A DNA stretch of 64,000 bases from an uncultured Chthonomonas sp. (GCA_903859705.1 CAIONQ010000024.1:44708-108707); one strand, 5' to 3'. Shown: positions 25,468 to 34,561, counted from the first letter of the stretch. Made by a program: numbers and translations. Notes: generated by a model not told the origin, from the letters alone.

Positions 25468-26832
25468 TTGTGTAACCAAATTCAACTCACATCTTCTAAT
25501 CCTGAGCTTACCAGGATCTTTGAGTGGGCCCGTGATACAGCGATGAGCTGCGTGCGCGATAGTACACACGCGGTTGGGCCCTGGTATGAGGCATCACTGC
25601 CGAACCGCAACGCCTTTTGCATGCGTGATACCGCACACCAGTGCATAGGCGCTGCTTTGCTTGGCCTGCACGAACAAAATGAAAACATGTTGGGGAGGTT
25701 TTTGACGGCAATTGACACTACCAGAGATTATTGCAGCTACTGGGAGATAGAGAATTCAGGAAACCCGGCTCCGGTTGATTATTGCAATGACTTCGACTTC
25801 TGGTACAACCTGCCAGCGAATTTCGACCTTATAGATGCCTGCTGGCGGTTGTATGAATTAACGGGATCTGAAGCGTTGATTGGGACCGAAGCGTTTTTAC
25901 GATTTGTTAGCCAGACTTTGAGTGAGTATACACACACGTGGCAGCTTGAGCCTGACCAGGTGATGCATCGATCTGCATTTCCGACAAAGGGAGACCAAAG
26001 TGGCAGATTTGGCAATGCTCGCGGCATCCCCTCTTACGACGAAGCACATGCCGAGATAACGGTGGGGGCAGACCTGTTGGCCGCGCATTATTGTGCTCTC
26101 AACAATACCGCCGTACACCTTGCAAAGACGGGCTCCCCACTTACCGAAGTTTATCAAAAGCGTGCCTACGAATTGCAAGAATTGATTGAAACAAGATGGT
26201 GGGATGCAGATAGACGCCGGTATTTCGACTTTCTGTATTCCGATGGTTCGATGGGTGGTGCCAGCAGTGCCGGCAATCTATTTTTACTATGGTTTGGAGC
26301 CCTGAATAATCCTGAAAGGGTACGAGCGGCCCTTGACACCCTGGAAACGGATCAGATAGAACCGCTTTCTTACTTTCCACAGATACTGTACCGGTGTGGA
26401 TATGCGGAAGAAGCGCGTTCTAAGTTGCAAAGCGTGTACAAGAACACAAGACGCGAGTATCCGGAGGCCTCTTTTGCGGTAATAGAAGCCATGATCAGCG
26501 GACTTATGGGGATTGTGCCGAGCATGACCGATGTTCGAGTTCAAACTGTTTCTGGGTTATGGGAACATGAAGAAGCAACCGTTACAGACATGCCAGCATT
26601 GGGTGGCACAATTACTGTTAAACACATGGGCCAGGCTTACACACGGTTCTTAAACAACACGGGTTGTGAAATTACATGGCGTGCTGCCTTTGCGGGTAAC
26701 TACAACGAAATTGAAGTAAACGGAGTGCAATATGGATCAGAGAACACCCAGACAAGTGCCGGTATGCCATTCTGTTTTGTAGATAATATGGTTAGACCGG
26801 GCGAATCTTCTGTTGCTCGCATCGTCATGTAA
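25468..26832 (+). CDS. (alpha/alpha)6-barrel glycosidase-like protein
   Basis: A 454-residue protein started at TTG 25468, with AAGAGGA seven bases upstream and no better codon nearby. Repeated helical pairs and sequence such as NAFCMRDTAHQCIGAALLGLHEQN, DYCNDFDFWYNLPANFDLIDACWRLYELTG, YDEAHAEITVGADLLAAHY and FFDFLYSDGSMGG-like stretches suggest a six-hairpin glycosidase barrel (as in amylo-glucosidases and trehalases). A small beta domain forms the C-terminus. No signal peptide is seen, so it is probably cytoplasmic. The exact activity is unknown. The next gene follows 51 bp downstream on the same strand. Confidence 0.6.
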   Translation: MCNQIQLTSSNPELTRIFEWARDTAMSCVRDSTHAVGPWYEASLPNRNAFCMRDTAHQCIGAALLGLHEQNENMLGRFLTAIDTTRDYCSYWEIENSGNPAPVDYCNDFDFWYNLPANFDLIDACWRLYELTGSEALIGTEAFLRFVSQTLSEYTHTWQLEPDQVMHRSAFPTKGDQSGRFGNARGIPSYDEAHAEITVGADLLAAHYCALNNTAVHLAKTGSPLTEVYQKRAYELQELIETRWWDADRRRYFDFLYSDGSMGGASSAGNLFLLWFGALNNPERVRAALDTLETDQIEPLSYFPQILYRCGYAEEARSKLQSVYKNTRREYPEASFAVIEAMISGLMGIVPSMTDVRVQTVSGLWEHEEATVTDMPALGGTITVKHMGQAYTRFLNNTGCEITWRAAFAGNYNEIEVNGVQYGSENTQTSAGMPFCFVDNMVRPGESSVARIVM

Positions 26833-26883
26833 TAATGAAACAACGGTTATTGTTGGCTACAGGGCCAATTCAGGGAGTATTAG

Positions 26884-27942
26884 ATGCGTGCAAACTATAC
26901 ACTTCGCCATCGCAGTGGTGCCTTAGCAAGCATCACAGTACTCATGGCAGCTTTTGTACCGGTTAACGTGCTGGGGCAGGCTCAGAAGCAGAAACAACCT
27001 TCCGCTACCCCACCCACCAGTGTGAAACCAGGGCCTGTGAAGAAGACCTCCCCGCCACCAGCCCAAGTGCCAGAAGGTGACCCGGCAGATAGCAAACCAA
27101 TCCCACGCCCGGCGCCAAAAAATGGCGAAGACACACTGATTGCTGGTGTGGATTGTGCTGTGTGGAAGCCAAAAACGCCTGGACCGTGGCCCCTGGTTAT
27201 ATTCTCTCATGGGTTTCATGGTTCCGCCCGGCAGGCCACTTTTCTTACAGTGGCACTGGCCGACCACGGATATCTGGTAATTGCTCCAAACCATAGAGAC
27301 GCTTACAAGTTTGGGGTTCCGAATGCTGGACTTAGATCGCCCCAGGCAAGTTTTGCAAATACTCGAAATTGGAATTCAACCACTTATAAGGATCGGGCAG
27401 ACGACATTCACCGCCTGGTTGCCGGGCTTAAGCAGAGCGATACATACAAGAAGAGCATAGACTGGGCACATGTTGCCATTATTGGCCACTCTCTGGGTGG
27501 TTATACGGCGCTGGGGCTTGCAGGAGCGGTGAAGGGCTGGTACTTGGCAGACTTTAAGGCTGTAATTGCGTTTGCTCCCTACACAGCGCCACTGCTGCAG
27601 GGCAAAGTGCTCAGCAACATTTCAGTGCCTGTGATGTACCAGGGTGGAACACTTGATTTCGGAATTTCACCAGCAATCCGTTCAAAAGGAGGCGCGCTGG
27701 ACCAAACACCCGCACCGGACTACTACGTTGAGTTTTCGAGAGCCGGCCACTTTGCCTGGACAGACATAAATCCGGCATTCCAACCAGAAATAATTGCCTA
27801 CACAGAGCAGTTTCTTGATAAGTACCTAAAGAGTGAGCAGAATATAGACCTCACCAAACAGAGTAAAAGTGTTTCTTTACTTAGGTACAAAGATAAGACT
27901 GCGGCAGCGCCGCCAAAGGCACCTGCAAAAGCTACCAGGTAG
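26884..27942 (+). CDS. Secreted alpha/beta hydrolase (PAF-acetylhydrolase/dienelactone-hydrolase-like)
   Basis: A 352-residue protein with a signal peptide (LASITVLMAAFVPVNVLGQA) and a Pro/Lys-rich spacer up to about residue 75. The hydrolase core has the oxyanion motif VIFSHGFHGSA, the nucleophile elbow GHSLGGY (Ser near 203), the acid in GGTLDFGI (about 258) and the His in RAGHFAWTD (about 289). These give a complete catalytic triad. Such enzymes cleave esters; the substrate cannot be told. The C-terminal about 40 residues are Lys/Ala-rich. The gene ends at a hairpin shared with the convergent gene. Confidence 0.82.
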   Translation: MRANYTLRHRSGALASITVLMAAFVPVNVLGQAQKQKQPSATPPTSVKPGPVKKTSPPPAQVPEGDPADSKPIPRPAPKNGEDTLIAGVDCAVWKPKTPGPWPLVIFSHGFHGSARQATFLTVALADHGYLVIAPNHRDAYKFGVPNAGLRSPQASFANTRNWNSTTYKDRADDIHRLVAGLKQSDTYKKSIDWAHVAIIGHSLGGYTALGLAGAVKGWYLADFKAVIAFAPYTAPLLQGKVLSNISVPVMYQGGTLDFGISPAIRSKGGALDQTPAPDYYVEFSRAGHFAWTDINPAFQPEIIAYTEQFLDKYLKSEQNIDLTKQSKSVSLLRYKDKTAAAPPKAPAKATR

Positions 27943-27956
27943 ATATTGCAGTTAAG

Positions 27957-27987
27957 AAAAAGGAGGTGAAGGACATTGTCCTTCACC
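27957..27987. terminator. Bidirectional terminator between convergent genes
   Basis: GGTGAAGGA (27965-27973) pairs with TCCTTCACC (27979-27987). On the minus strand a TTTTT run (27961-27957) follows, which suits the gene starting at 28440; on the plus strand the tail is T-poor. Confidence 0.7.
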
Positions 27988-28004
27988 CCCTTGCATTTGA
28001 TCCA

Positions 28005-28042
28005 TTACCGCTATAGCTATTAGTTACCGCTATAGCTATTAG
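28005..28042. repeat. 19-bp tandem duplication
   Basis: TTACCGCTATAGCTATTAG occurs twice head to tail (28005-28023 and 28024-28042). The second copy overlaps the stop codon of the minus-strand gene. Confidence 0.9.
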
Positions 28043-28440
28043 TGCCTGTGGTCCCGGTCACCATCTCGATGATCACGATCGCCGTCACGCCGGTCATGAT
28101 CATGATCCCAGCGCGAATGCTCGTGCTCTCGGCGCTCGCGCTCCCTGCACTCCGCCTCGCGGCGTTCTCGTATCAGAGCCTCTTCGCGCTCAATACGTAT
28201 GCGCTCTTCCCGAATTCTATCCGCTGCGCACCGATCCTCATAGTAACCATAAGCAGGGCGCGGCAGGCAGGGCTCGCCAATGCGGGCTTCCAGCCTCAGG
28301 CCCTTTCCCAGGCTAATTGCTATGTGACCGCGGTCGACAACCACGCCACGATGCTCGTCGGCGCGGGCTGCCGGAGAATTGATGATTGCGAATATGGCTG
28401 CAGCTGCGATTACGATGTTTGCACTGGTACGGGTTTTCAT
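28039..28440 (-). CDS. Small secreted low-complexity Arg/Glu/His/Asp-rich protein
   Basis: A 133-residue protein with AGGAGG seven bases before ATG. A signal peptide (NIVIAAAAIFAIINSPAARA) is followed by a short unassigned region with two cysteines. Then comes a long charged helix (EERIRIEREEALIRERREAE) and a tail of DHDHDRRDGDRDHRDGDRDH repeats. The repeated Asp/His/Arg tail could bind metal, but that is only inference from composition. The 3' end overlaps a 19-bp tandem duplication. Not assigned to a family. Confidence 0.6.
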   Translation of the reverse strand: MKTRTSANIVIAAAAIFAIINSPAARADEHRGVVVDRGHIAISLGKGLRLEARIGEPCLPRPAYGYYEDRCAADRIREERIRIEREEALIRERREAECRERERREHEHSRWDHDHDRRDGDRDHRDGDRDHRH

Positions 28441-28617
28441 TTCAGGAACCTCCTGCCGCCGATGTCTCGGGTTAATTCCCTGTAGGTTCGTTTCCTTCGG
28501 GGTTCCGGATCATCGCGGTTATGCATCATCTGACGACAGCTTTTTAGCCTTGTTCTGTTTTTCGGTACCAGTGTGTTGAGGTTCACAGATGGCTTGTTAC
28601 GGGCTGCACAGAGGCCG

Positions 28618-28652
28618 AAAAAAGGGCTGCTGGCGAAGCGCCTGACAGCCCC
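28618..28652 (-). terminator. Rho-independent terminator of the D-lyxose-isomerase-like gene
   Basis: On the minus strand a GGGCTGTCAGGCG / CGCCAGCAGCCC stem with a CTTC-type loop is followed by TTTTTT (28623-28618). Confidence 0.88.
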
Positions 28653-28682
28653 AATTCAGGATATTTGTGTAGAATGAAGGGA

Positions 28683-29225
28683 TCAGGCGACCTGTGTGGC
28701 TCGCTGTATCTCGGGATCCTGAAAGAAATCACACTCGTCACGGCTTTTTGTAGAGAACTCACTTACCACTGCACCCTGTGGCCCGGCCTGAAACCAGTGA
28801 AGAATACCAGGCATGAGTGTATACTGCTCACCGGGCTTCAGCACAACTTCGTGAAACACAGTGTAGGTTTGTTCGCGTCCGAGTGGGAGAACGGCCTGAA
28901 TGTTAGAGGTGGGTTCGCCTTCTACATACAGATATACCTCGCCCCATCTGCAACGAAAGGTCTCCTCTTTACCGGGATCATCATCTACGGGTGGGTGGCG
29001 ATGCTCCGGGCAGGTTTGCCCGGGAAACAGAACCAGTTCTTTGGCACAGCATCTGTCTGTATTCAAGTACACAACCAATTCCAAACCGGTAGTTTCGAGC
29101 TGAGATAGCCCAAAATCTGCCACTTCAATGTTGGCGGTTTCTTCCGGTGTTAGAACAATGCCTGCCGATTTAAGGTAAACACTGGCCCGGTTACGTGCTG
29201 ATGCGAGCTCATCCTGGGTTAGCAT
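28683..29225 (-). CDS. D-lyxose ketol-isomerase-like cupin
   Basis: A 180-residue single-domain cupin, started at ATG 29225 with AAGGAG seven bases upstream. Family motifs are LELVVYLNTDRCCAKELVL, CPEHRHPP (metal ligands His75 and His77), GKEETFRCRWGEVYLYV (metal-binding Glu near 88) and GEQYTLMPGILHWFQAG (fourth ligand His). These match D-lyxose isomerases, which interconvert D-lyxose and D-xylulose with a divalent metal. The exact sugar may differ. It has its own strong promoter and terminator, so it is a single-gene unit. Confidence 0.82.
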   Translation of the reverse strand: MLTQDELASARNRASVYLKSAGIVLTPEETANIEVADFGLSQLETTGLELVVYLNTDRCCAKELVLFPGQTCPEHRHPPVDDDPGKEETFRCRWGEVYLYVEGEPTSNIQAVLPLGREQTYTVFHEVVLKPGEQYTLMPGILHWFQAGPQGAVVSEFSTKSRDECDFFQDPEIQRATQVA

Positions 29226-29278
29226 ATTCTGGCTCCTTCGCCAGCCCATTTTGGTGGCGATTTTGGTAAAGTAATGCA

Positions 29279-29308
29279 AGTATAGTGATGAGGTTCTGAC
29301 ATTGTCAA
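29279..29308 (-). promoter_or_regulatory. Sigma-70-type promoter of the D-lyxose-isomerase-like gene
   Basis: On the minus strand TTGACA (29308-29303) and TATACT (29284-29279) are 18 bp apart. The stretch ACCTCATCACTATACTT matches the promoter at 4284-4312 except for one missing base. The -35 overlaps the proposed start of the divergent GNAT gene. Confidence 0.75.
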
Positions 29309-30024
29309 GAAAACCCAGTTCAGATTTCAACAGCGGTGAAACTGAAGGTAATACCTTTGTGCGTAACGCCACTATGGCAGATGCAGTTGCCATTTCGGAG
29401 ATATTTGTTGAGGCATTTCCCGGGCTACTTGCAAGCTGTTTTGGAACCTCTAATCCAGAGCGACTAACCATGATACTTGCTGCGACTATTGAAGGTGGGT
29501 TTCTTAGGCTGGATACTCTGGCAGTTGTGGAAGTAGCTGGCAAGGTTGCCGGGGCCGCAATTTTTCAGGATGGCAAGCCCATAACTTCTGGCAGCATGGG
29601 CGGTTACTACCGGGCTTTAAGACCTAGAACTGGGAGTATGCAGGCAATGCTTTGTGTGCTGGGTGGCCTTAGCTATACGGCATTTGATGCCAGAAGCCCG
29701 TTTTACTCACACCTGCTATATTTAGAGGCTATAGCTGTGCGGGAAGAGTTGCGCGGCGCAGGCATTGGTAGACTGCTGCTATCCGAAGCAGAAAACAGGG
29801 CGGCCGACCTTGGCAAAACGCATATAGGGTTGCATGTTATTCGCAGGAGAGCTCGAGCCCGGCAGCTGTACATAAATAGTGGGTATCAGCGGATAAGGCG
29901 GATACCCGCGCAACCCTACACAACCTGGCCCTCACGGTGGGGAGGCAGCCGAATAACCTGGTACATGGAAAAGCCAGTTAACGTTGGTTTGGATTACACC
30001 ACTCCGCAAAAGCCTGAAGCATAG
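29302..30024 (+). CDS. GNAT-family N-acetyltransferase
   Basis: A protein of up to 240 residues. The listed start is TTG 29302 with GAGG eight bases upstream; GTG 29359 with GAAGG, just before the domain strand VRNATMADAVAI, is equally possible. The acetyl-CoA binding motif is EELRGAGIGRLLLSEAE (R-x2-G-x-G/A), preceded by LEAIAVR and followed by GLHVIRRRARARQLYINSGYQ, the classic GNAT order. The acceptor is unknown. Its 3' end overlaps the convergent DUF2252 gene by 47 bp. Confidence 0.88.
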   Translation: MSRKPSSDFNSGETEGNTFVRNATMADAVAISEIFVEAFPGLLASCFGTSNPERLTMILAATIEGGFLRLDTLAVVEVAGKVAGAAIFQDGKPITSGSMGGYYRALRPRTGSMQAMLCVLGGLSYTAFDARSPFYSHLLYLEAIAVREELRGAGIGRLLLSEAENRAADLGKTHIGLHVIRRRARARQLYINSGYQRIRRIPAQPYTTWPSRWGGSRITWYMEKPVNVGLDYTTPQKPEA

Positions 30025-31075
30025 CAGCCTCCATATGCTGCGCACAATCAAACAGCCAGTGACCATCTCGCCCGTTCTTCTCTACATGGGCCTCAATCGC
30101 GGTGGAATTTCCGCTGCCAGCGTGGATATTAGCAAGTTCCTGGCCCATTGCTTTCAGCAGGTGCTTCTCATCTCGCTGAGCTGGAAGGGTGGCAATTTCT
30201 ATTTTGGAGCAATCTGGCGCAAGGCGGCGCACAATAAAATTGCTCAGGAAATGCATATGTGGATCGGCACAGCGTACAGCTCTCGATATGATTTCAGAGC
30301 TCAGGATTTGGCCCGAATCCTGCCCCATTGCCCAGCCCGCTGCGGATGGCAACAGCGCCTTAACTTCGCGGGCGATTTTGCCACCCTGATAAGTGTTGAT
30401 CGCTACAATGCGCATGCGTCCAAGGCTGCCCAGGCCGGCCACCCTATTATGAAAACTGGGGGCGGGTTCCTGAGCTGGCAATGCACGCAACAAGAGCGCT
30501 AGCGCATTGGATGGTATCGCAGAAAGAGCATCAGCCGTTGGCGATGGAAGCGCCGATAGCTTAATCCAGAATTTTTCTGGATCTCTCAGGTTGCTGAGGG
30601 CCAGCGGCGCCATCCATGCGTGTTTTTCTGCAATTACAAAGGGCTCTGGCCCTTTGGATAGCTGATCGAGATACCCATCTAAGATCGCAGAGGCAGCAGC
30701 ATTGCGTTCCAATTTGAAATGAGAGGCGCGCATAGCCAGCCACGCACTAACGGTGAGCCGCACCAGATCTTGGGTGTATGGGAGGATGCAGGCTTCATCG
30801 AAGTCGTTAACGCCCCACGCAAGCCTGCCCTCGGCATCGCGCCAGGTACCGAAATTCTCAATATGGATATCGCCCACACATAACACTTCAGGAGCATCTG
30901 CGGCGGCGCCGGCCAGAGATAGCCATAATCTCATCCAGTGGTAGAAGGTGGCACGCAGAAAGGCAAACTGAGAAAGTGCCATTTGGTCATGCTTGATGTT
31001 TAGTTCTGCTACGTTTAGGGAGATGTAGCTCTGCACCCAATGCTCGTATTCGGAAGTAGATCGATGTATATTCAT
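29978..31075 (-). CDS. DUF2252 family protein
   Basis: A protein of about 365 residues, started at ATG 31075 (GAGGAG ten bases upstream); two ATGs just before it are less well spaced. The N-terminal part has FLRATFYHWMRLW. The motif VLCVGDIHIENFGTW and the segment WGVNDFDEACILPYTQDLVRL follow, as expected for DUF2252, whose fold is kinase-like (HxxN and D residues resemble aminoglycoside phosphotransferases). Cytoplasmic. The substrate is unknown. It converges with GNAT, sharing 47 bp. Confidence 0.85.
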   Translation of the reverse strand: MNIHRSTSEYEHWVQSYISLNVAELNIKHDQMALSQFAFLRATFYHWMRLWLSLAGAAADAPEVLCVGDIHIENFGTWRDAEGRLAWGVNDFDEACILPYTQDLVRLTVSAWLAMRASHFKLERNAAASAILDGYLDQLSKGPEPFVIAEKHAWMAPLALSNLRDPEKFWIKLSALPSPTADALSAIPSNALALLLRALPAQEPAPSFHNRVAGLGSLGRMRIVAINTYQGGKIAREVKALLPSAAGWAMGQDSGQILSSEIISRAVRCADPHMHFLSNFIVRRLAPDCSKIEIATLPAQRDEKHLLKAMGQELANIHAGSGNSTAIEAHVEKNGRDGHWLFDCAQHMEAAMLQAFAEWCNPNQR

Positions 31076-31217
31076 ACTGCCCATGCTCCTCATAACGCCT
31101 CACCGAGCAATCACCGGTTTCTTGATGCGGGAAGGTTATTTAAGCGAATGTTAAGAACTGTTGGTGTGGGTTCAGTATTATGGCCGCAGAGCACGTTTTT
31201 AGTGCACACCTGGTGAA

Positions 31218-31952
31218 ATGAACATCTCCACAGACTACTTTTTTGGTTTATATGTAGATCCGCTGAGCCTCTGGGGAAAATCCCTTGTGGTGCTGCTGGC
31301 GGTGATGATGGGTGGCGTTATTGGGCTGGAACGGCAATGGCGCGGCAATGCTGCCGGCATGCGCACTCATATACTTGTATGCGTTGGCTCTACAGTAATT
31401 ACGCTGGCATCTGTTGAAGTGGGGCTGGGTGTGAGGGGAGGAATGCGTGGAGACCCCGGACACATTGCAGCTCAGATTGTATCTGGAGTGGGCTTTTTAG
31501 GGGCAGGAGCCATTCTGAGAGAAGGTTTGAGCGTTAAGGGCCTCACTACCGCTGCCAGTGTGTGGACAACCGCAGGCATAGGTATATCGCTGGGTGCCAG
31601 CCCACGCCTTGGCGAACTGGGGGTTGTTGCAACCGCAGTAACGCTTTGTACACTTGTTCCGTTAGGCTGGTTGGAGACTCGGCTTCGCCTGAAGCAGGGC
31701 GCACGGAACCTCCAGGTAGAAGTGATTGAGGAGAACAGTGGGCCGGCGCGGGTATTGGAGGCCCTGGTTGAGATGAGTGTAGAGATACTGGGTGTGCAGT
31801 CTCAGCCTGGCTCCAGTTCGTTAAAAGAGAACGGGCCGGGAGTTACCCGGAACATGTTTATTACAGTTCAGTTGCCTGCCACGCTAACAACGGCTCAGGT
31901 ACACTCTCGCCTGTTGGAGCTCGACGGAGTAATTGGCAGCCATATGACCTGA
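31218..31952 (+). CDS. MgtC/SapB family membrane protein
   Basis: A 244-residue inner-membrane protein with four or five hydrophobic helices in the first 150 residues. The family signature is GGVIGLERQWRGNAAGMRTHILVCVG and DPGHIAAQIVSGVGFLGAGAIL, followed by VKGLTTAASVWTTAGIGISLG. The C-terminal about 80 residues form a soluble ACT-like domain. MgtC proteins affect magnesium homeostasis and F-type ATP synthase activity in some bacteria; SapB-type relatives have unknown roles. I saw no magnesium riboswitch upstream. Confidence 0.88.
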   Translation: MNISTDYFFGLYVDPLSLWGKSLVVLLAVMMGGVIGLERQWRGNAAGMRTHILVCVGSTVITLASVEVGLGVRGGMRGDPGHIAAQIVSGVGFLGAGAILREGLSVKGLTTAASVWTTAGIGISLGASPRLGELGVVATAVTLCTLVPLGWLETRLRLKQGARNLQVEVIEENSGPARVLEALVEMSVEILGVQSQPGSSSLKENGPGVTRNMFITVQLPATLTTAQVHSRLLELDGVIGSHMT

Positions 31953-32044
31953 TATGCGGGCAGTAGTGCCGCAGCCTGCAGGTAAGGCCCGAACCAACGG
32001 CGAACTTACGTTCAACCTGATTCAAACATTAAAGGGGAGTTCGT

Positions 32045-33202
32045 ATGGCAGCCGACAAGGTACGTTTTGGTGTTATTGGCACGGGAGGCATGGGTTCCGG
32101 CCACTGTAAGATGATTCCTCAGATTCCTGAAACGGAACTGACCGCGATCTGTGATGTAAATCCGGAGGTTCGTGAGCGCATCGCTACCACCTATGGCGTT
32201 CCGGCATTTGCCACACACTCCGAGCTATTGGATAGCGGCCTTGTAGATGCCGTTACCATTGCTACCCCGCACTACTTCCATCCGCCCATAGCCATAGAGG
32301 CGTTTAGCAAGGGCATCCACGTGATGTCTGAAAAGCCCCTTGGAGTGACTGTAGCGGCAGCGGATGCCATGATTGCGGCCGCGAAGGCCTCCGGCTTGAA
32401 GTTTGGTGTTATGTACCAGATGCGCGCCGAAGCGCAAAACCAGGCAGCACGGAAGATTGTAGAATCTGGCACGCTTGGCGATATTTACAGAACAAGCCTG
32501 GTAATGGCCTGGTACCGCAGCCAGGCATACTATAACTCTGGCGGCTGGCGCGCAACATGGGCTGGCGAGGGCGGCGGTGTACTTATAAACCAGGCACCGC
32601 ACTACCTCGACCTGTTTACTTGGCTTGGCGGTATGCCGAGCACAATAACTGGGCAAACCCGCACACGCTTACACGATATTGAGGTGGAAGACGAGGCGTT
32701 TGCTACCCTGGAATATGCCAATGGCGCGCACGGTTACCTATATGCCTCAACTACAGAAGTGCCCAACAACAATACGCTAGAGGTTTGTGGCAACCTTGGC
32801 AAACTGGTGCTGGATAACGGCACTATAAAGCTATACACTCTGGACCAGCCAATACGAGAATTTACCCAAACCAACGAAGTTATGTGGGGATCGCCAAAGG
32901 TTGTTGAGGCTGAGGTGGAGATTGAGGACTACAGCCAGCACTTGATTAAGGGCCATGGCGCCATCACACGCAACTTCGCACGATCCATTCTGTTCGGCGA
33001 AGAACTGATAGCGCCGGGGTATGATGGTATCAATGCTGTTGAGCTGATCAATGGCATTATCCTCTCCAGCAAGACAGGCGAAACCGTTAGTGTGCCGGTT
33101 GATCGGGCACGATACGACGCACTTATCGAAGAGCTGAAACAGACATCTCAGGAGAAGGCAACCGTTGTAGAACAGCGAGTAACCGATCCTAAATTCGCAT
33201 AG
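32045..33202 (+). CDS. Gfo/Idh/MocA family oxidoreductase
   Basis: A 385-residue protein with AGGGGAG before the ATG. The Rossmann strand VRFGVIGTGGMGSGH, AICDVNPEVRERIA, AVTIATPHYFHPPIAIEAF and the catalytic motif VMSEKPLGV are all present. The C-terminal domain contains GWRATWAGEGGGVLINQAPHYLDLFTWLGG, where the Asp/His pair usually handles the sugar hydroxyls. It differs clearly from the Gfo/Idh at 8889-9872 (longer, different C-terminal domain). Cytoplasmic sugar or cyclitol dehydrogenase; substrate unknown. Confidence 0.92.
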   Translation: MAADKVRFGVIGTGGMGSGHCKMIPQIPETELTAICDVNPEVRERIATTYGVPAFATHSELLDSGLVDAVTIATPHYFHPPIAIEAFSKGIHVMSEKPLGVTVAAADAMIAAAKASGLKFGVMYQMRAEAQNQAARKIVESGTLGDIYRTSLVMAWYRSQAYYNSGGWRATWAGEGGGVLINQAPHYLDLFTWLGGMPSTITGQTRTRLHDIEVEDEAFATLEYANGAHGYLYASTTEVPNNNTLEVCGNLGKLVLDNGTIKLYTLDQPIREFTQTNEVMWGSPKVVEAEVEIEDYSQHLIKGHGAITRNFARSILFGEELIAPGYDGINAVELINGIILSSKTGETVSVPVDRARYDALIEELKQTSQEKATVVEQRVTDPKFA

Positions 33203-33230
33203 ACTAAACAATAGTAAAGTATCGGTGGTA

Positions 33231-33254
33231 GGCCTCCGGCGAGAGCCGGAGGCC
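33231..33254 (+). terminator. Perfect 10-bp hairpin with GAGA loop
   Basis: GGCCTCCGGC (33231-33240) pairs with 33245-33254 around GAGA, a GNRA-type tetraloop. No T-tract follows. It lies 29 bp after the oxidoreductase stop and 22 bp before the dCTP-deaminase start, so it may stabilise or separate the two messages. Confidence 0.55.
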
Positions 33255-33275
33255 AACCCGAATTGCGCCCCAAGT

Positions 33276-34484
33276 ATGACAGAAATCGATATCAAATCTA
33301 ATGGTGTGTACCCATCTCAGTGGATACTGGATGCCATTAGCAAAGGAATTGTTACGGCATCGGTGCCCTTTGCGGAAGGGCAGGTTCAGCCTAACAGCCT
33401 GGACCTACGGCTTTCCGACGTGGCCTTTAGAGTGCAATGCAGCTTTCTGCCTGGAGACGAAGGCATTCAGCGCAAGCTCGATAGGTTTAAGTGGTACACC
33501 GTTACGCCTGGTGCCGAAGGTATAGTTCTGGAGCGAAATCAGGCATACATATTTCAGCTGTGTGAGAAGCTAAACCTGCCAGCAAATGTTTTTGCGCGTG
33601 CCAACCCCAAGAGCACTACCGGCCGGTTAGATGTTTTTACACGGCTTGTTACGGAATATGGAACCAGCTTTGATGAAGTAAGGCCCGGATATCAGGGTGC
33701 GCTTTACCTGGAGGTAGTGCCAAGATCATTTGCTATACGTGTTCGCCCTGGAGATTCCATTGCTCAGATCCGCTTTCAGTGCGGAGAGCCTCAGCTCAGT
33801 CAGCGTGAAACCATTGATCTGGTTGAAAGTGAAGCCATACTCCTGAGCCACGATTTGCGTGTATTGCATGCCAGCGAGGTTACAAACCCTTCAACGCCTG
33901 GCCTGGTGCTATCTATAAGTTTGAGCCGCAAACATGAAATGAACCGCACAACTACAGTGGGTTACCATGCGCGGAAGAATACACCACCTATAGACCTGCG
34001 CGCCATCGGCAAATCCACGATTAGAAACTATTGGGATAGAATTTACGACGACACTAAAACCGTTATTCTTGAACCAGATGAGTTCTATATCTTCGCTTCA
34101 AAAGAGCTGGTTCGCCTGCCGCCGGAGTACTGCGCCGAAATGGTGCCCTTTGATGCCGGAAGCGGTGAAGTGCGTACCCACTATGCAGGCTTCTTCGACT
34201 CTGGATTTGGCTACTCCCCCACTCGCCCACCCGAGTTTACATCTGCCGCAGTGGTTTTGGAGGTACGCAGCCGCGACGTTCCGTTCCTTATAGAGGATGG
34301 GCAGCCACTTTTCAAGGTTAATCTCATGCGGTGTACTGAACCGCCCGCAATCCTGTATGGATCACAACTCGGAAGTAACTACCAGGGACAGAGGTTGAGG
34401 CTGAGCAAACAGTTTACTCCGCCCGTTGATGATGAAGAGGTGGCGGAAAGTGTGCAGCCACAGCTGGATTTTGCGTCTTTATAA
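33276..34484 (+). CDS. dcd: 2'-deoxycytidine 5'-triphosphate deaminase, two-domain form
   Basis: A 402-residue protein started at ATG 33276. It contains two dUTPase-like halves. The first has VQPNSLDLRLSDVAFRV, FARANPKSTTGRLDVFTRL and YQGALYLEVVPRSFAIRV; the second has LEPDEFYIFASKELVRLP, VPFDAGSGEVRTHYAGFFDSGFGY and AVVLEVRSRDVPFLIEDGQPLF. This is the DCD_N type long deaminase (about 360-400 residues), not the short Dcd of about 190. It makes dUTP from dCTP, feeding dTMP synthesis. Confidence 0.85.
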   Translation: MTEIDIKSNGVYPSQWILDAISKGIVTASVPFAEGQVQPNSLDLRLSDVAFRVQCSFLPGDEGIQRKLDRFKWYTVTPGAEGIVLERNQAYIFQLCEKLNLPANVFARANPKSTTGRLDVFTRLVTEYGTSFDEVRPGYQGALYLEVVPRSFAIRVRPGDSIAQIRFQCGEPQLSQRETIDLVESEAILLSHDLRVLHASEVTNPSTPGLVLSISLSRKHEMNRTTTVGYHARKNTPPIDLRAIGKSTIRNYWDRIYDDTKTVILEPDEFYIFASKELVRLPPEYCAEMVPFDAGSGEVRTHYAGFFDSGFGYSPTRPPEFTSAAVVLEVRSRDVPFLIEDGQPLFKVNLMRCTEPPAILYGSQLGSNYQGQRLRLSKQFTPPVDDEEVAESVQPQLDFASL

Positions 34485-34561
34485 GTGGTGTTTCGGCGGC
34501 ACACAGGAAGTGGCCGCCGATTGCCCTGTCAACTTGCTGTAACCGCTCGATAGTTATAGCG

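Noticed and set aside
31094..31217. Magnesium riboswitch before the MgtC-like gene
   Set aside because: The region is only 124 bp and shows none of the multi-helix layout or conserved loops of ykoK/mgtA-type elements.
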